A stretch of DNA of 64,000 nt from Saccharina japonica (taxonomy: Eukaryota > Sar > Phaeophyceae > Laminariales > Laminariaceae). The notes beneath the pieces are model-generated. The model was not told the DNA's origin. It saw nothing but the letters and a program-made list of their open reading frames with translations, and did not search any database. Position numbers and translations under genes: made by a program. Location of the stretch: positions 1 through 64,000 of the forward strand of contig MEHQ01000321.1 of assembly GCA_008828725.1 (NCBI GenBank), read 5' to 3'. Every line of letters begins with the position of its first letter. Within the stretch, counting starts at the first letter, position 1. Below are positions 11,662 to 23,700 of the stretch, piece by piece.

Positions 11662-11762
11662 ATCACGGGGGGCGTAGTAAATAGGACCTCTGGTACTTGC
11701 CTATTTGTAGTAGCAAGATTTGGCTCTATTTACTAGTGTTTACTATGGTCCCCCGTAAAAGT
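11662..11762. mobile_element. MITE-A fragment
   Basis: Starts CACGGGGGGCGTAGTAAATA and ends TTTACTATGGTCCCCCGTAA, the terminal inverted repeat of the TTACGGGGGACCATAGTAAA family. The interior is shorter than in other copies. Confidence 0.75.
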
Positions 11763-12091
11763 GTTTTATCGACCATGAACGTTATTTACCTAACGTGCGG
11801 TACGATGCAATTAGCATTTCGGCTAACATGTGTTACCCGCAATGAGCCACAGACTATAACAAAGCAAAACTATACTACCGTTGCCAGTACGGAATCTAGC
11901 TATTAAATAACACGTTGACATTAATTGTGTTGCCCAATCGCCCGCCTATATCGTAACGCACTAACGCCATGTTACCACACTATCTACAAGTAAGTCAGGT
12001 ACCGTAGTAACGTAATGTTAAAGCCGAAATCCGCTGAGTTCTAACATTGATGTGGAACGTTAAGTGTTACGTTATCCGAGGTGTGAAATAT

Positions 12092-14219
12092 TGTGTTCGA
12101 AAATGAACTTCCACTTTACATATGAAGATTCGTCCGCCATGTACAACATGTTGAGGAGCTTGTTTCAAAGCCGGGGCTGGCTTGCGAGACATTTCACAAC
12201 TCCAATTATAACGACGTCCGGAGCGGTACAATCGCTCCATGGCACCAAAAGGTGGCATTAGCGGTGCACGGTGGGTGGTTGGTATGTCCAGCCAGCTCAA
12301 ACACATGGAGCTCGCCTGCAGGCAAGGCTGGACTGGATGACCGCTCGTGCACTGGGTTCGGCGAATAAACGGTGCACATGTACAGTATGTGTGCCACACA
12401 TGACACAGCGGCGTATGTACGCGACAAAGCGATCCAGGTGGCAGAGCGGGCGATAGAGCGACATAATCTTCAACGCCAAAAAATCGCATAGCGGCGATTC
12501 CCGCTGCCGACAGTTAAACGAATTGCCTTTCGTGAAGCTTATTCAGCGCGTCGGCACCACATCGTTACTTCTTCTTCGCGTCCTGACTCTCCTCCTCCAG
12601 TCGAACGAAGCTACGAATATCCTAAACCCCACAGCGAGATGCTCTTGAGATTATAGTTGATGTACTACCGTAAAATGCTGCCACACGTTCACGCAGTGAG
12701 GACCTCTGACTCTCCCACCTCGCGCTCACGGACGGGTATACATCACCGTACAGATCCATGCCTGCAAGCACCCTCCGAGATTCAGCATAGTTTCCAGGGG
12801 ACCCCCTCTTCCGACGTCTTCGTTGCTGTGCAAGCCGCTGCAGCATTGGCTCGCTTATACAGCCAGACAGCACACAGGTAGATGTGGCAGAGTCAAGCAG
12901 CTTCGAAGAAACGCTCGAAATACAAAAATAATGCAGGTAATTATGGGAAAGGCATCATGCAAAGTCGCTTGGTGAGGTCCACATCGAGACTGAGCGAGCA
13001 CGCGCTTGTTGAAATCAGCTCTGAGTCACATTGATGGGCGTTAGGAAAGGTGTTAACGTCGGGCTGAGTGAAGGTGGGTGTTGGCGAGGTTTGAGGTATG
13101 GCAGGGGACGGGGATAGACGGAAGGGCGTGTGGTGTTATGAGTGGTGTGAACTATGGCATGGAAGACGAGTTGAAGTTTTTCGATTTCTGCAACACATTT
13201 TCATACGCGTGGTTTGCACTCGTATGTAGCTGACTAGCTGATACCAGGTAGGAACAACTGAACCTTTCATGGCTTGGAAGACGTGCCATCTCAGACAACT
13301 CGTGGTGCACAACAAACGAGGCACCCCAGTAGGGGGAAAAACGGCGCGGGCCGACCGCCTGTGTTCCGGCTATCGATGTTCGTGCCCGTACGCGGGTCAA
13401 TCGTTCGAGATCGTTTGACGCAGCCAACATTCAAAATCTGGGCAGTCACGCCTGACAAATAAAGGGCTTCATCAGACAACGAACATTCAGAGTAAACTGG
13501 TAACTCTCGAGTCTTACTGGTTCCTCGACATGGATCATTGCATAATCTCGAGCTCGGCGTTGCGACGTGATCACAATCGGTGACACCCGCCTAAGAGCAT
13601 TTATATCACGCGCCACAAAAACGGAACATACCGGGTCTGTACGAAGCGGTGCGGACCGCAACACGGCATAAAATAGCAGCCAAGCACGAAATCCCTTTCT
13701 CTCTTTTTCCTCCTGCGTGGCGCGCGCGCATTGCATCCATCGCTTTACTCGCCAGACCAGGGAAAATAGGAACCTTTGTTATGCTAGACCGCATTATAAA
13801 CAAGGTCTGTCTGATCTGTGTTTTTCTCCTCCAGTGCATGTGCTGCCTGGATGTAGGTTGTTATCGCGCAAAGGGGATGCTACCCATCCGACAGTTAAGT
13901 CGGCTTTCTTCGAATTATGTCATGACTTTCTTATTTTATGTTCGTCCTTCACGCCGCCACATATCGCCGTGCTACCTACCTCGCTCGGACAAATAGTCGC
14001 CCCCCACCCCCCGCTTTTCCCTACCATCCCTCCCCACACTTCCTCGATATACCCAGCTATGTCATAGGATCGAGGATTGACGCCGCAGTCAGCATACATA
14101 TTGCGAAAATCAACAACAGAAAACAAGCACTTCAAACCTGCAAACGATAGCAACCAATGTTGAGCCTTCACAGACAATACCCCCCCCCCCCCCCCCCCTA
14201 CCCCCCCCCCCCCCCCCCC
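12092..14219. other. About 2.1 kb with no gene recognised
   Basis: Open frames of 60-140 codons occur on both strands (for example minus 12067-12489), but they overlap each other and show no domain, splice pattern or repeat identity I can name. The last 40 bases before the gap are nearly pure C. Confidence 0.4.
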
Positions 14220-14629
14220 NNNNNNNNNNNNNNNNNNNNNNNNNNNNNNNNNNNNNNNNNNNNNNNNNNNNNNNNNNNNNNNNNNNNNNNNNNNNNNNNN
14301 NNNNNNNNNNNNNNNNNNNNNNNNNNNNNNNNNNNNNNNNNNNNNNNNNNNNNNNNNNNNNNNNNNNNNNNNNNNNNNNNNNNNNNNNNNNNNNNNNNNN
14401 NNNNNNNNNNNNNNNNNNNNNNNNNNNNNNNNNNNNNNNNNNNNNNNNNNNNNNNNNNNNNNNNNNNNNNNNNNNNNNNNNNNNNNNNNNNNNNNNNNNN
14501 NNNNNNNNNNNNNNNNNNNNNNNNNNNNNNNNNNNNNNNNNNNNNNNNNNNNNNNNNNNNNNNNNNNNNNNNNNNNNNNNNNNNNNNNNNNNNNNNNNNN
14601 NNNNNNNNNNNNNNNNNNNNNNNNNNNNN
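14220..14629. other. Scaffold gap, 410 Ns
   Basis: Run of N flanked by poly(C) on the left (14181-14219) and a G-rich run on the right (14630-14642). The assembly broke in homopolymer sequence. Confidence 1.
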
Positions 14630-14667
14630 GGGGGCGGGGGGGGAATCAAGGCTTTTCATGTTTGATT

Positions 14668-14814
14668 GACGGGACGGTATTGGCGGTAGTAACGATTGGA
14701 CAGGACGGTAAAACCGTCCTCGAAATAAAACCGTTGGGCCGTCCGGTTCCGTCGACAATGTCACCTACCGTTAAACATTTTCCATCTCACCTTACCGTCC
14801 CGTCCTGCCGAGAA
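14668..14814. repeat. Small hairpin element around GACGGGACGGTA
   Basis: GACGGGACGGTA (14668-14679) and TACCGTCCCGTC (14803-14814) are exact reverse complements. An internal palindrome GGACGGTAAAACCGTCC sits near 14704-14720. The size and structure fit a very short MITE. Confidence 0.6.
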
Positions 14815-14829
14815 AATCTCCACCCCGCC

Positions 14830-16107
14830 CCACCCACTCCCATAAACCTTCCTCGATCATAAGTACCCTCCCCTCAAACTCAAACCCCCCTCACAAACCT
14901 CCCTTCCCATCGCCACGTTGCATCGACTTACGGCTGGATTATAAAAAGGAAACTACCGCCATCTGCAAAGAACCAAGCACCCGTGTCCTGCAGCCCCCCT
15001 GCCAGCGCGCTACCAAGGTAGATATCGCGCCGTAATGGCTTTATAATGGTCCCTCGGCTCCCTAGTTGGGGTTGTGGGGAAGGGGAGGGGAGGGGAGGGG
15101 AGGTAGACTTCTGATTTTTATTTGCATAAAGGTGTGTATAAGGGATGGGGGAAGGGCAAGGCGGGGCGGGGGGGGGGGCAGGACTGCGCCTTTACCCCAC
15201 CCTGCCCTGCCTTGCCCTACCCTGCCTACAACGGAAACGAACAAGAAAATAACCCGAAAAAAAACTCCGTGGGCGCATCAGGAAACACCACGAACGAAGC
15301 ACAACTTACTCCTACGCACCAGGCACGGAAATATACGCACCCGGCACACGGTGGTACCAGATGAATCGATACGAGGCGCAAAAACACCCCTCCCTTGTAA
15401 ACACGAGCGAAGAGATAAAATGGGACCCGGAGCAGAGCCAGAATGGTCGCTATCATACCAGGAATATAACCGAAAACGGGGGGGGGACGCGCCCTCCCAG
15501 CACAAGCAAGACGAAAAAAACAAGCAAATCGGCCTATGTATACGTTGGGAAACACGCATGCCGCCAAAGCCATGTATACAGCCAGCCGACGCGTGAACAG
15601 GAAGCCTGCTCGGCGCAAGCACGCACGCACGCACGCGAACACAAACAAAAACAAAAACAAAAACAAAAACAAAAAAGGTCTCTCGACACGCGCGAAACAT
15701 GCACGGCCAAAGCATGTACGTGTAGCCGATGCGAGCGAAATCCCTTCCGGTATACAATCAAAAAGCACCCACCTAAACAAGCAAACAGGCAAACAAGCAA
15801 AACACAGAAGCCAAAAAAAAAAAAAAGGAGTCCGGGTGCAATTCGATGCAGCACACACGGCGCACGGCACACGCGCACACGCACCGCGGGGCTATGTACT
15901 GTTTACTAGTGCTGTACCGGTACGCACGCAAGCGTGCATGCAAACGTACGTAGCTAGCTATCCCTACGTACGACAGGGTAGGCATGCGTACGAACGGAAG
16001 TAGGCGTATACCCGGAGTCATGAGCGGGCGTGGCATCCATCTCCATGGGCGGCAGTGCCATCGCCAGCCGAGCAGCTGTGGTACCGTCACGGGTGGCATT
16101 GCCATCG
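14830..16107. other. No gene recognised; 3' flank of P5CS with G/C runs
   Basis: Contains G-rich runs (15070-15105, 15150-15180), a poly-CAAAA tract (15640-15675) and alternating CGTAC words near 15930-15990. The overlapping open frames of 110-214 codons at 15226-15909 lie on both strands, have skewed composition, and show no domain. Confidence 0.45.
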
Positions 16108-16216
16108 GCAGCCCAGGGTTGGCGTTGACATCAGCAGCCCAAGGTTCGCATCGCCATCAGCAGCCCAAGGTTGGCCCTGCCATCCGCAGCCCAAGGTTGG
16201 CATTGCCATCCGCAGT
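16108..16216. repeat. 26-bp minisatellite just downstream of the P5CS stop
   Basis: Five units with GCAGCCCAAGGTTGG as the core begin near 16108, 16134, 16160, 16186 and 16212. They lie 60-165 bp beyond the stop codon on the transcribed strand, so they probably fall in the 3' UTR or terminator region. A GGC run follows at 16215-16235. Confidence 0.85.
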
Positions 16217-16273
16217 GGCGGCGGCGGCGGCGGCAGTCGGCCGCGCGAGAGTCGGTCGGCCTATCAGCTCAGC

Positions 16274-16438
16274 TCACCACGCGCCGGACACGCCCTCGAG
16301 GGTCTTCAGCGAATACTTGTCCTGCTTCCCCACCGTGTGCGCAGTATCACCGTGGGAGCGCAGCACCCACTTCGTCGTGAGCAGGCCCTCAACGCCCACG
16401 GGGCCTCGCGCGTGGATGCGGCCGGTCGACACGCCCAC
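16274..16438 (-). CDS. P5CS: P5CS last exon (C-terminus, TAG stop)
   Basis: Follows acceptor CGTGTTCAG and encodes 54 codons plus a TAG stop. It opens [20 protein letters not shown] and continues [11 protein letters not shown], the conserved end of the reductase domain. A short tail ([16 protein letters not shown]) is less conserved. Phase 0 matches the upstream exon. Confidence 0.97.
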   Translation of the reverse strand: MGVSTGRIHARGPVGVEGLLTTKWVLRSHGDTAHTVGKQDKYSLKTLEGVSGAW

Positions 16439-18440
16439 CTGAACACGACACGCCACCAAGACACCGTTTCATTTTCGTTGGGGTGGGGTCGGGGTTGGAA
16501 TCGGGGTTAGGTTGAGGTTTGACATTGGAGGGTTGGGGTAAGGAGCCGTACTATGATAGGGGCACTGTACGTACACGTAGCATATAATTGCCAAATTATT
16601 TCTGGGTGACCTATCAAAGGCTCCCCAACCCCAAATCGTCCGAACGCCATTTTATTATTTGCAATATGCTTTGTTGTACACCTGTATGTAGGCCATGGGC
16701 ATTGATCATCGGGCTGCACTTTCATTTTTTCTCAAAAAATAGCGCTTTTGACTTTCTACTGTTGTGGAGGACCATAGTAAATAGGACCAAAATATTGTAA
16801 GTAAAAATAGGGAAATGCATAGGTTTGTGCGTGTACCGTGGGTCCTATTTACTACAGTAGTATTACTAGTATTTACTATGGTCCCCCGTAAAAATGTATA
16901 GATCCCCTCAAGGGAAGCACCTCAGAAAAAGTTTGGCGTACCTCTGTACCTTACGTAGCATGCATGTGGGCTGTACGTATTACAGCCTACTCGTTTGGCC
17001 AAAATATTGTCCGACCGACCAGGCTCCTTAACCCAACAGCATCGGGGTCGGATGCCATATATTAAGGAGGACCTATACGAAGTAAATAGGGGACCAAATA
17101 GTGCTAGTAAAAACGCGGAAAAATGTAAGGAGGACCTATACGAAGTAAATAGGGGATCAAATAGTGCTATAATAGTAAAAACACGGAAAAATGTAAGGAG
17201 GACCTATACGAAGTAAATAGGGGACCAACTAGTGCTAGTAAAAACGCGGAAAAATGTAAGGAGGACCTATACGAAGTAAATAGGGGACCAAATAGTGCTA
17301 GTAAAAACACGGAAAAATGTAAGGAGGACCTATACGAAGTAAATAGGGGACCAAATAGTGCTAGTAAAAACACGGAAAAATGTGAGGAGGACCTATACGA
17401 AGTAAATAGGGGACCAAATAGTGCTACAGTAGTAAAAACACGGGAAAATGTACCTGGTAGGTCCTTGCGTGTACCGTAGGTGGTCCTATTTACTGTTGTA
17501 CTATACTCCCGTAATAGTCCAGTAGTTGGCCATAGTCTTCGTCATACAACCGAGGGTGGTCGATTTGTTTTTTCGACATGTCACAGAATTTTTTGTTTGT
17601 TAGGGGGGGGTTACTAAAACCAAGTGAAAAAATGAAAATAAGGATATTTTTTTTCCATTTTCTTATTTCATCATGTGATCACAACGGTTGCAACGGTTTT
17701 CTATTCCGACCTCTGGGGGTGTGGCGTGTCGTTTTCTCTTTTTTCTGGACGCCCCTGATACAACTTATCATTTCTTCATCGGGTCGCACTTTTAGCCTTT
17801 TTGACTTACTAATAGTATAGGACTTACGCGTGCTAGCTTCTACCCCCGCCACAGAAGGCGTGCTACTAAATAGGCTTGGTTTTTTTTGATTGTTGTTGTT
17901 GGTGGGTGGGTGGCTCGGTGGGGATGGCTGGGTAAGGCGAGCGCGCGAACAAAACACACAACTACACACGCAACAGCCCCTCTCCTCCCCCACCTGGAAC
18001 ACAACAACAAAAAACTCCCGAAAACAACAACAGGCCCGTTACCCTCACCTCAGCCCCCAGACCGAACCGGTAGCCGTCCGAGTAGCGCGTTGAGGCGTTG
18101 TGGAAAACACAGGCACTGTCCACGCTCTCAAGGAAACGCTTGGCAAGGTCCTGGTCTTCCGTGACGATGGTCTCGGTGTGGCTGGAGCCGTACTTCTGAA
18201 TGTGCTCCATGGCGTCGTCCGCGCTGTCCACGATCTCGAGCGTAACCGTCAAGTCGCCTGCGAAAAGATGTGGAGGCGTTTAGGGGCCGGGGGGGGGTTA
18301 CACAATGCGATTAATAAAAGCGTTGTAACCAGCAACAACGTCAACAACGACAGCGGCGGCAGCAGTAGCAGTAGCGGCGGCAGTTGCAGCAGCGGCGGCA
18401 GTTGCAGCAGCGGCGGCAGTTGCAGCAGCGGGGGCAACAC

Positions 18441-18489
<49 letters not shown>

Positions 18490-18490
18490 G

Positions 18491-18553
<63 letters not shown>

Positions 18554-20676
18554 ACAACAGCAACAGCAACCAAAACGACACGGCAACTGCAAGCAGCAGC
18601 AACAACTATCACAACGGTGGCGACGGCAGCAACAACAGAACAAGCAACAACTCAACGATGACAATGATAGCACCAAGCAACAGCAAGAACAATCACAACG
18701 TCACGATAACGACAACAACAGTAGCAACAACGAGCAACAGCAACAACAACAACAGCAAGAACAATCACAAAGTCACGGCAACAACAGTAGCAGCAACAAC
18801 ACAACGATAACAATGACAACAACAACATGACCAACACCAACACCAACACCAACACCGAAAACAACGACAACTCGAACAACAAATCACCGCCCGTTGTCTC
18901 GTCCAAAAAACAACGGACAAAAAAACACAGCCTACGAGGGTACTGCTTTTGACTGTAAACGCAGTTCTGCGGTTTTCGTTTCTGCGCGCGCCTTAACTAC
19001 AAGAAAAACGCAAGATCGCAGTACAAAAACCTAAAAACGAAAAAGGGAGATCACCTAACTGTACGAGAGACAATTTCATGCTTTTAATTTTTGCGCTGGC
19101 GCCTTATCTACAAAAAAAAAAAAAANGGGTACTCCTGCCATGCATGGCCGTAGGTAGTCGCGTGCCATAGACCCTTGCATCCCCACAATGCCGGGACGGA
19201 GCACGTCAGGTTTTCATCGACCAGGCAGGCATTGCTTGCACCAAGCACGAAGCGACATGATGTGTTTGGCGATTCGGGGAGAGGGGGAGGGGGTTACACA
19301 TATATGTACGTTTCGACATATGTTTCTATGCCGCGCAGACAAAAGCAGCGAGCTTTGAAGAACCTCGCCCGGTAGTACGTGCAGTCGCGGTGTGTCGCGG
19401 AGCACGCAAAATGGTTGAGAAACCTTGTTCCTTCCCCCCCTTCCCCCTTCCCAAGCCAAGCCAACTGCAGACAATCGACACTGCGAGGGGGGCAAGCGGA
19501 CAGGGTACAATGTATAATAGCGGTGTTGTAACTGTCATACCTGTGAACAGGTGCCGGAGTCGTCCTCCAGGCAGGTGCGGTGGATGAGGATCGTCTCCGC
19601 AGCATTGCAAGCCGACGGGTAGTTCACCTGGCAGCGAGGAGTGAACGAAAAGAAACAAAATGTGACAGCATCATTAGAACATGGAACACCCTAAAACACG
19701 AAGACATCACGTAAAAATAAAACATGGGAGGCAAAAAAACCTGACAACGAAAAACCATGAAAAAACGTTGAAAAAACGTTGAAAAAACAAAACATGAAAG
19801 ACAACGAAAATAAAATCAAAACGTCAGAGCGTCAAAAACAGAACAACACAAAAATCGAACCCGTAGAATCCATACCAGGTACACTGGTACCTACGAGTAC
19901 CAGGTACCCAAAAACATAAAAACACATTAAAACATATTTTTAAACGCAATACAACACATTAGAATCACAATGGAAAACACAACACAACAAAAACAAAAAC
20001 AAAAACACAAGCACCATGGCGCGATACATATACTTCAAGGCTAAACACGTACTTTTGCGATACTGATGTAGGTCTAAACACGAAACACACACACACACCT
20101 TGGCGTCCACCGCAATCTCGGAGGCCTTGGTGGGGTCAGCAGCCTTGTCGATGTACACGTGGCAGATGCCCTCGCTGTGGCCCATCACCGGAATCTTCGT
20201 GCTAGCCTGTCAAACGAGATGGGACAGGTGACAAAGGCGAGGGGGGGGGGGGCGAAAGGGTGAAAAAAACGGGGTAAGAGACAAGGGGGGATATTTTGAA
20301 CAGCAGAGCTTTTACCACGTATTCAATAAAAAAAGCACAACACCAACAGAAAGCAAAAAGCACGAATAGCAACACCAACACCACTACCGGAGCATCAGGA
20401 ACTACCACCGCCGCCGCCGCCTCCACCACAACCACAACCACAACCACAACCAACATCAACATCAACATCAACATCAACACCAACACCAACACCAACACCA
20501 ACACCAACACCAACACCAACACCAACACCAACACCAACACCAACACCACAACCACAACCACAACCACAACCAACACCAACACCAACACCAACACCAACAC
20601 CAACACCAACACCACAACCACAACCAACACCAACACCACAACCACAACCAACACCAACACCAACACCACCACAACC

Positions 20677-20724
<48 letters not shown>

Positions 20725-23700
20725 GAATCCCCACCTTGATGGTGTTGACGAGCGTCCCCGAGCCCCTGGGGATGACGAGGTCGATGAGGTTGTCAAGCTT
20801 GAGCAGTTCTCCCACGGCCGCCCTCGAGGTCACGAGGCCAATGCAGTCCCGCGACACTCGCCCGCCCGACCCCTCCGCAACAGCGTCCACGATGATCCTG
20901 ACACGACAACAACAACAAAGACGGAGACAAGAAACAACAAAAATGACGAAAACAAACTCGGTTGATAAGTCATCCAGAGCATTCAGATCATACAAATCAT
21001 ACAGATCATAAAAACCACACAGATCACACAGATCATTCCCACTTTAGGATCTAGGTGTTTCAGGGCAGTTAGATTATCTACGTAGCTCATGGTGCCGGGT
21101 GGACGCCGCATAATCTGCATGATCTAGCACATGTCTCCTGGGTTGGATCTGTACTGTGCAGATCCTTCACGACCTCTCCCAAAGGCAAGGTGAGGAACTA
21201 GATGATCTACTGTAGATAGATAATATCCACAATCACCCGGGGGGGGTATCAATGTCCTTCACGACGCCATACTCGACGTATATGGCACACGCGCGACCTT
21301 TCGCGCCTATTGAAAGATCTCCCTCGACGAGACATTTCCGGGGCCATCATCTTGCGACGGGTAAAACCGGCTCGGAAGCGTATCCAAGGGTGTGTATGAT
21401 AACATTCGTATTACACGGTACCGCACCCCCACCCCCACCCCATCCCACCGCTTCGCACCTATGTAAGCAGGCGTTCGAGTGCTCCGCTTCCTTGCCCCCC
21501 TTGAGGAGCAGACCGTTGCCCGATCGAATGGCAAGCGAGGCGATCTGGGGTAGCGAGTCGGGCCTCGACTCGAACACGATAAGCAGAACCCCGATGGGCG
21601 CGGTAATCTGCACCACATACACCAGATCGGGAACAAAGGGTTTGCAAGAGAAATGAAGGCGTGAGTACAGCGTAGGGAACGGGGGAGGAGGGGGGTCCTG
21701 GTGCGAAGTTGATGGAAATCGACGCTGTTGGTTGTAGAACGAAGACATAAATGATACGCTGGACAGGAAAGAACACGTGCTACCACATATAGAATGAACG
21801 TATATATGCAAAACAAAACCAAGAGACTGAGGGCCAGCGATCGCTACCCGACCTGCCATGGCCGTGTTCTACCTCTACAACAGTTAAACCTGATGCTACT
21901 GCTACTGCTAACGCTACCGCTGCGACTGCTACTGCTACTGCTACTGCTACTATTACTGCCACTGCTACTGCTACTATTACTGCTACTGCTTCTTCTTCTG
22001 CTACTGTTACTGCTACTCCTACTCCTACTGCTACTGTTACTGCTACTATTGCTACTGCTACTGCTACTGCTACTGCTACTGCTACTGCTACTGCTACTGC
22101 TACCGCTACCACTAACACTACTACTACTAACACAACAACAGCCGCAGCAAAACCTTCAGAGGCTGTACGTAGCACTAAAAGGGCGCTTCACGGCAAAAAC
22201 CGGATCGCGTGCGGACAAATGCCTACCAGCACCCAAACGAACACTTCCGTCGCATGCACACTATTAATTCACCTGCTTGAGGATGAGTCCTTCCGCCACC
22301 TCGAGACGGCTGTTGCACTTCGCCAGCGGCTCCTCTCCGGCGGCCAAGGAGGAGATGCCTTCGGCCAGCACCTTGATCTTCGCCTATTGCGGGAGCACAT
22401 GCGGTAGTAATCAGGATCAAAATATGACGTGTATACACATTAGGGGGGATGTACATAGGATTTTCGGTTCCATCATGGGTTCTGAATACTCTTCTTACTA
22501 CAATAGCCCACCCGGAATACCACTCTGACCCGGAATATAAGGACCGTTCGTGTATCAACATTTAATTGAGATGGTGCTTATATTTAGGATCACATTGGTA
22601 TCAATAGTGGGTACAGTTTTGGGGTCGAAGCTTAGCACGATAGGACGGTATGATAAAACTAAGTACCATGGTATTTTGGGTTTCCAAGCATATGATAGAG
22701 AGAACGATAGAATACGTATGCCGTTATGTATAGGGCCTATATTAACCCATTCAGAACTGAAAAAAACGCACTAGTTCCAAGTAGTGTTTCCCCAAATTGG
22801 TGGAACCACTTCTTACGGGGTTAAGGAAGACAGCAAAAAAAAAATGGAAAAAAAAAATCCAATTTCGATTTGATTAGGCAAAAAAAAACTGGTTTGCGTA
22901 CTATCGGGAAAGGTGAAATGTTTGTTCAAATATTTGTGAAACCGAAATAACGCAGCACGTCTCACAACGCCCAGGTGGCAAAATCCGACGAGAGTAGACG
23001 GGAGCGACGGCATGCGTCGGCACATGCGCGCCGCCGCCAGCATATTTTTGCGTTTGGCGGCCCAGAAAGCTATCGCTCTCAGGGTATCTTGGGTGGGCGT
23101 AGGGTTCCCTGCAACGCCACGGGCGGGATAGCCACGTCGATGGTGCTATCGAAGTCTTGAGCGTATCCTGCGGTTTTTGTGTCGATCACTCGGTTCTTGG
23201 TCGGGTTGGCACATCGAGCTGATTGAAAAGCTGAGATTGCGATTTTCATGATTGGTTTTGAGGCGCCACCGCCGGGGTACGCTGTGCCATGGTCTGTAGG
23301 CGTGGGCGCGGCTGTTGTCCCGGTAGCCTCGCATTGTGGTTCGCGTGTGTTCACACGTGGGACAGATGATCTACAGATAGATCATCTGCAGATAAACCAT
23401 CTACAGATAGAGTATCTACAGGTAGATAATATGCAGATATACTACCTACTCTTATAGATTCTACAGATAGATCACCTACAGATAAATCATCTACAGATAG
23501 ATCACCTACAGATAGACCATCTACGGATAGATCATATTCAGATACATCACCTACAGATAGACTATAGGTCATCTGCAGATATAGATAATCTGCAGATAGC
23601 AATCTACAGTTATAGATCACCTACATATATATATCATCTACAGATACATAATCTACAGATATAGATCACCTACAGATAGATCACCTACAGAGAGATCACC

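Larger units (their letters stand above)
9689..12091. mobile_element. Foldback-like element with 29-bp terminal inverted repeats
   Basis: Positions 9689-9717 (ATATTTCACACCTCGGATAA and onward) and 12063-12091 are reverse complements with one mismatch in 29. The 2.4 kb between them is rich in GTTAC/GTAAC and TAACAT/ATGTTA words, giving many short palindromes such as GTTAACATGTTAC near 11041. No transposase frame is visible, so it would be non-autonomous. Confidence 0.65.

Noticed and set aside
14110..14764. Open frames spanning the N gap
   Set aside because: They consist of unknown bases and flanking homopolymers.
15226..15909. Large overlapping frames on both strands
   Set aside because: Antisense shadows in GC-skewed, CAAAA/CGCA-rich sequence, with no recognised motif.
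17064..17440. CRISPR-like or protein-coding interpretation of the 63-bp repeat
   Set aside because: Units are contiguous with no unique spacers, and they derive from MITE-A.
18100..18906. Q-, N-, L- or C-rich open frames up to 236 codons
   Set aside because: Composition of an intronic CAG/CAA tract. The true P5CS exon at 18049-18257 is on the minus strand.
19360..19425. Candidate for the missing P5CS exon (frame with [14 protein letters not shown])
   Set aside because: The pattern is vaguely similar to the expected region, but no donor gives the phase-1 end needed before exon 16, and the GPR/EYG residues are absent.
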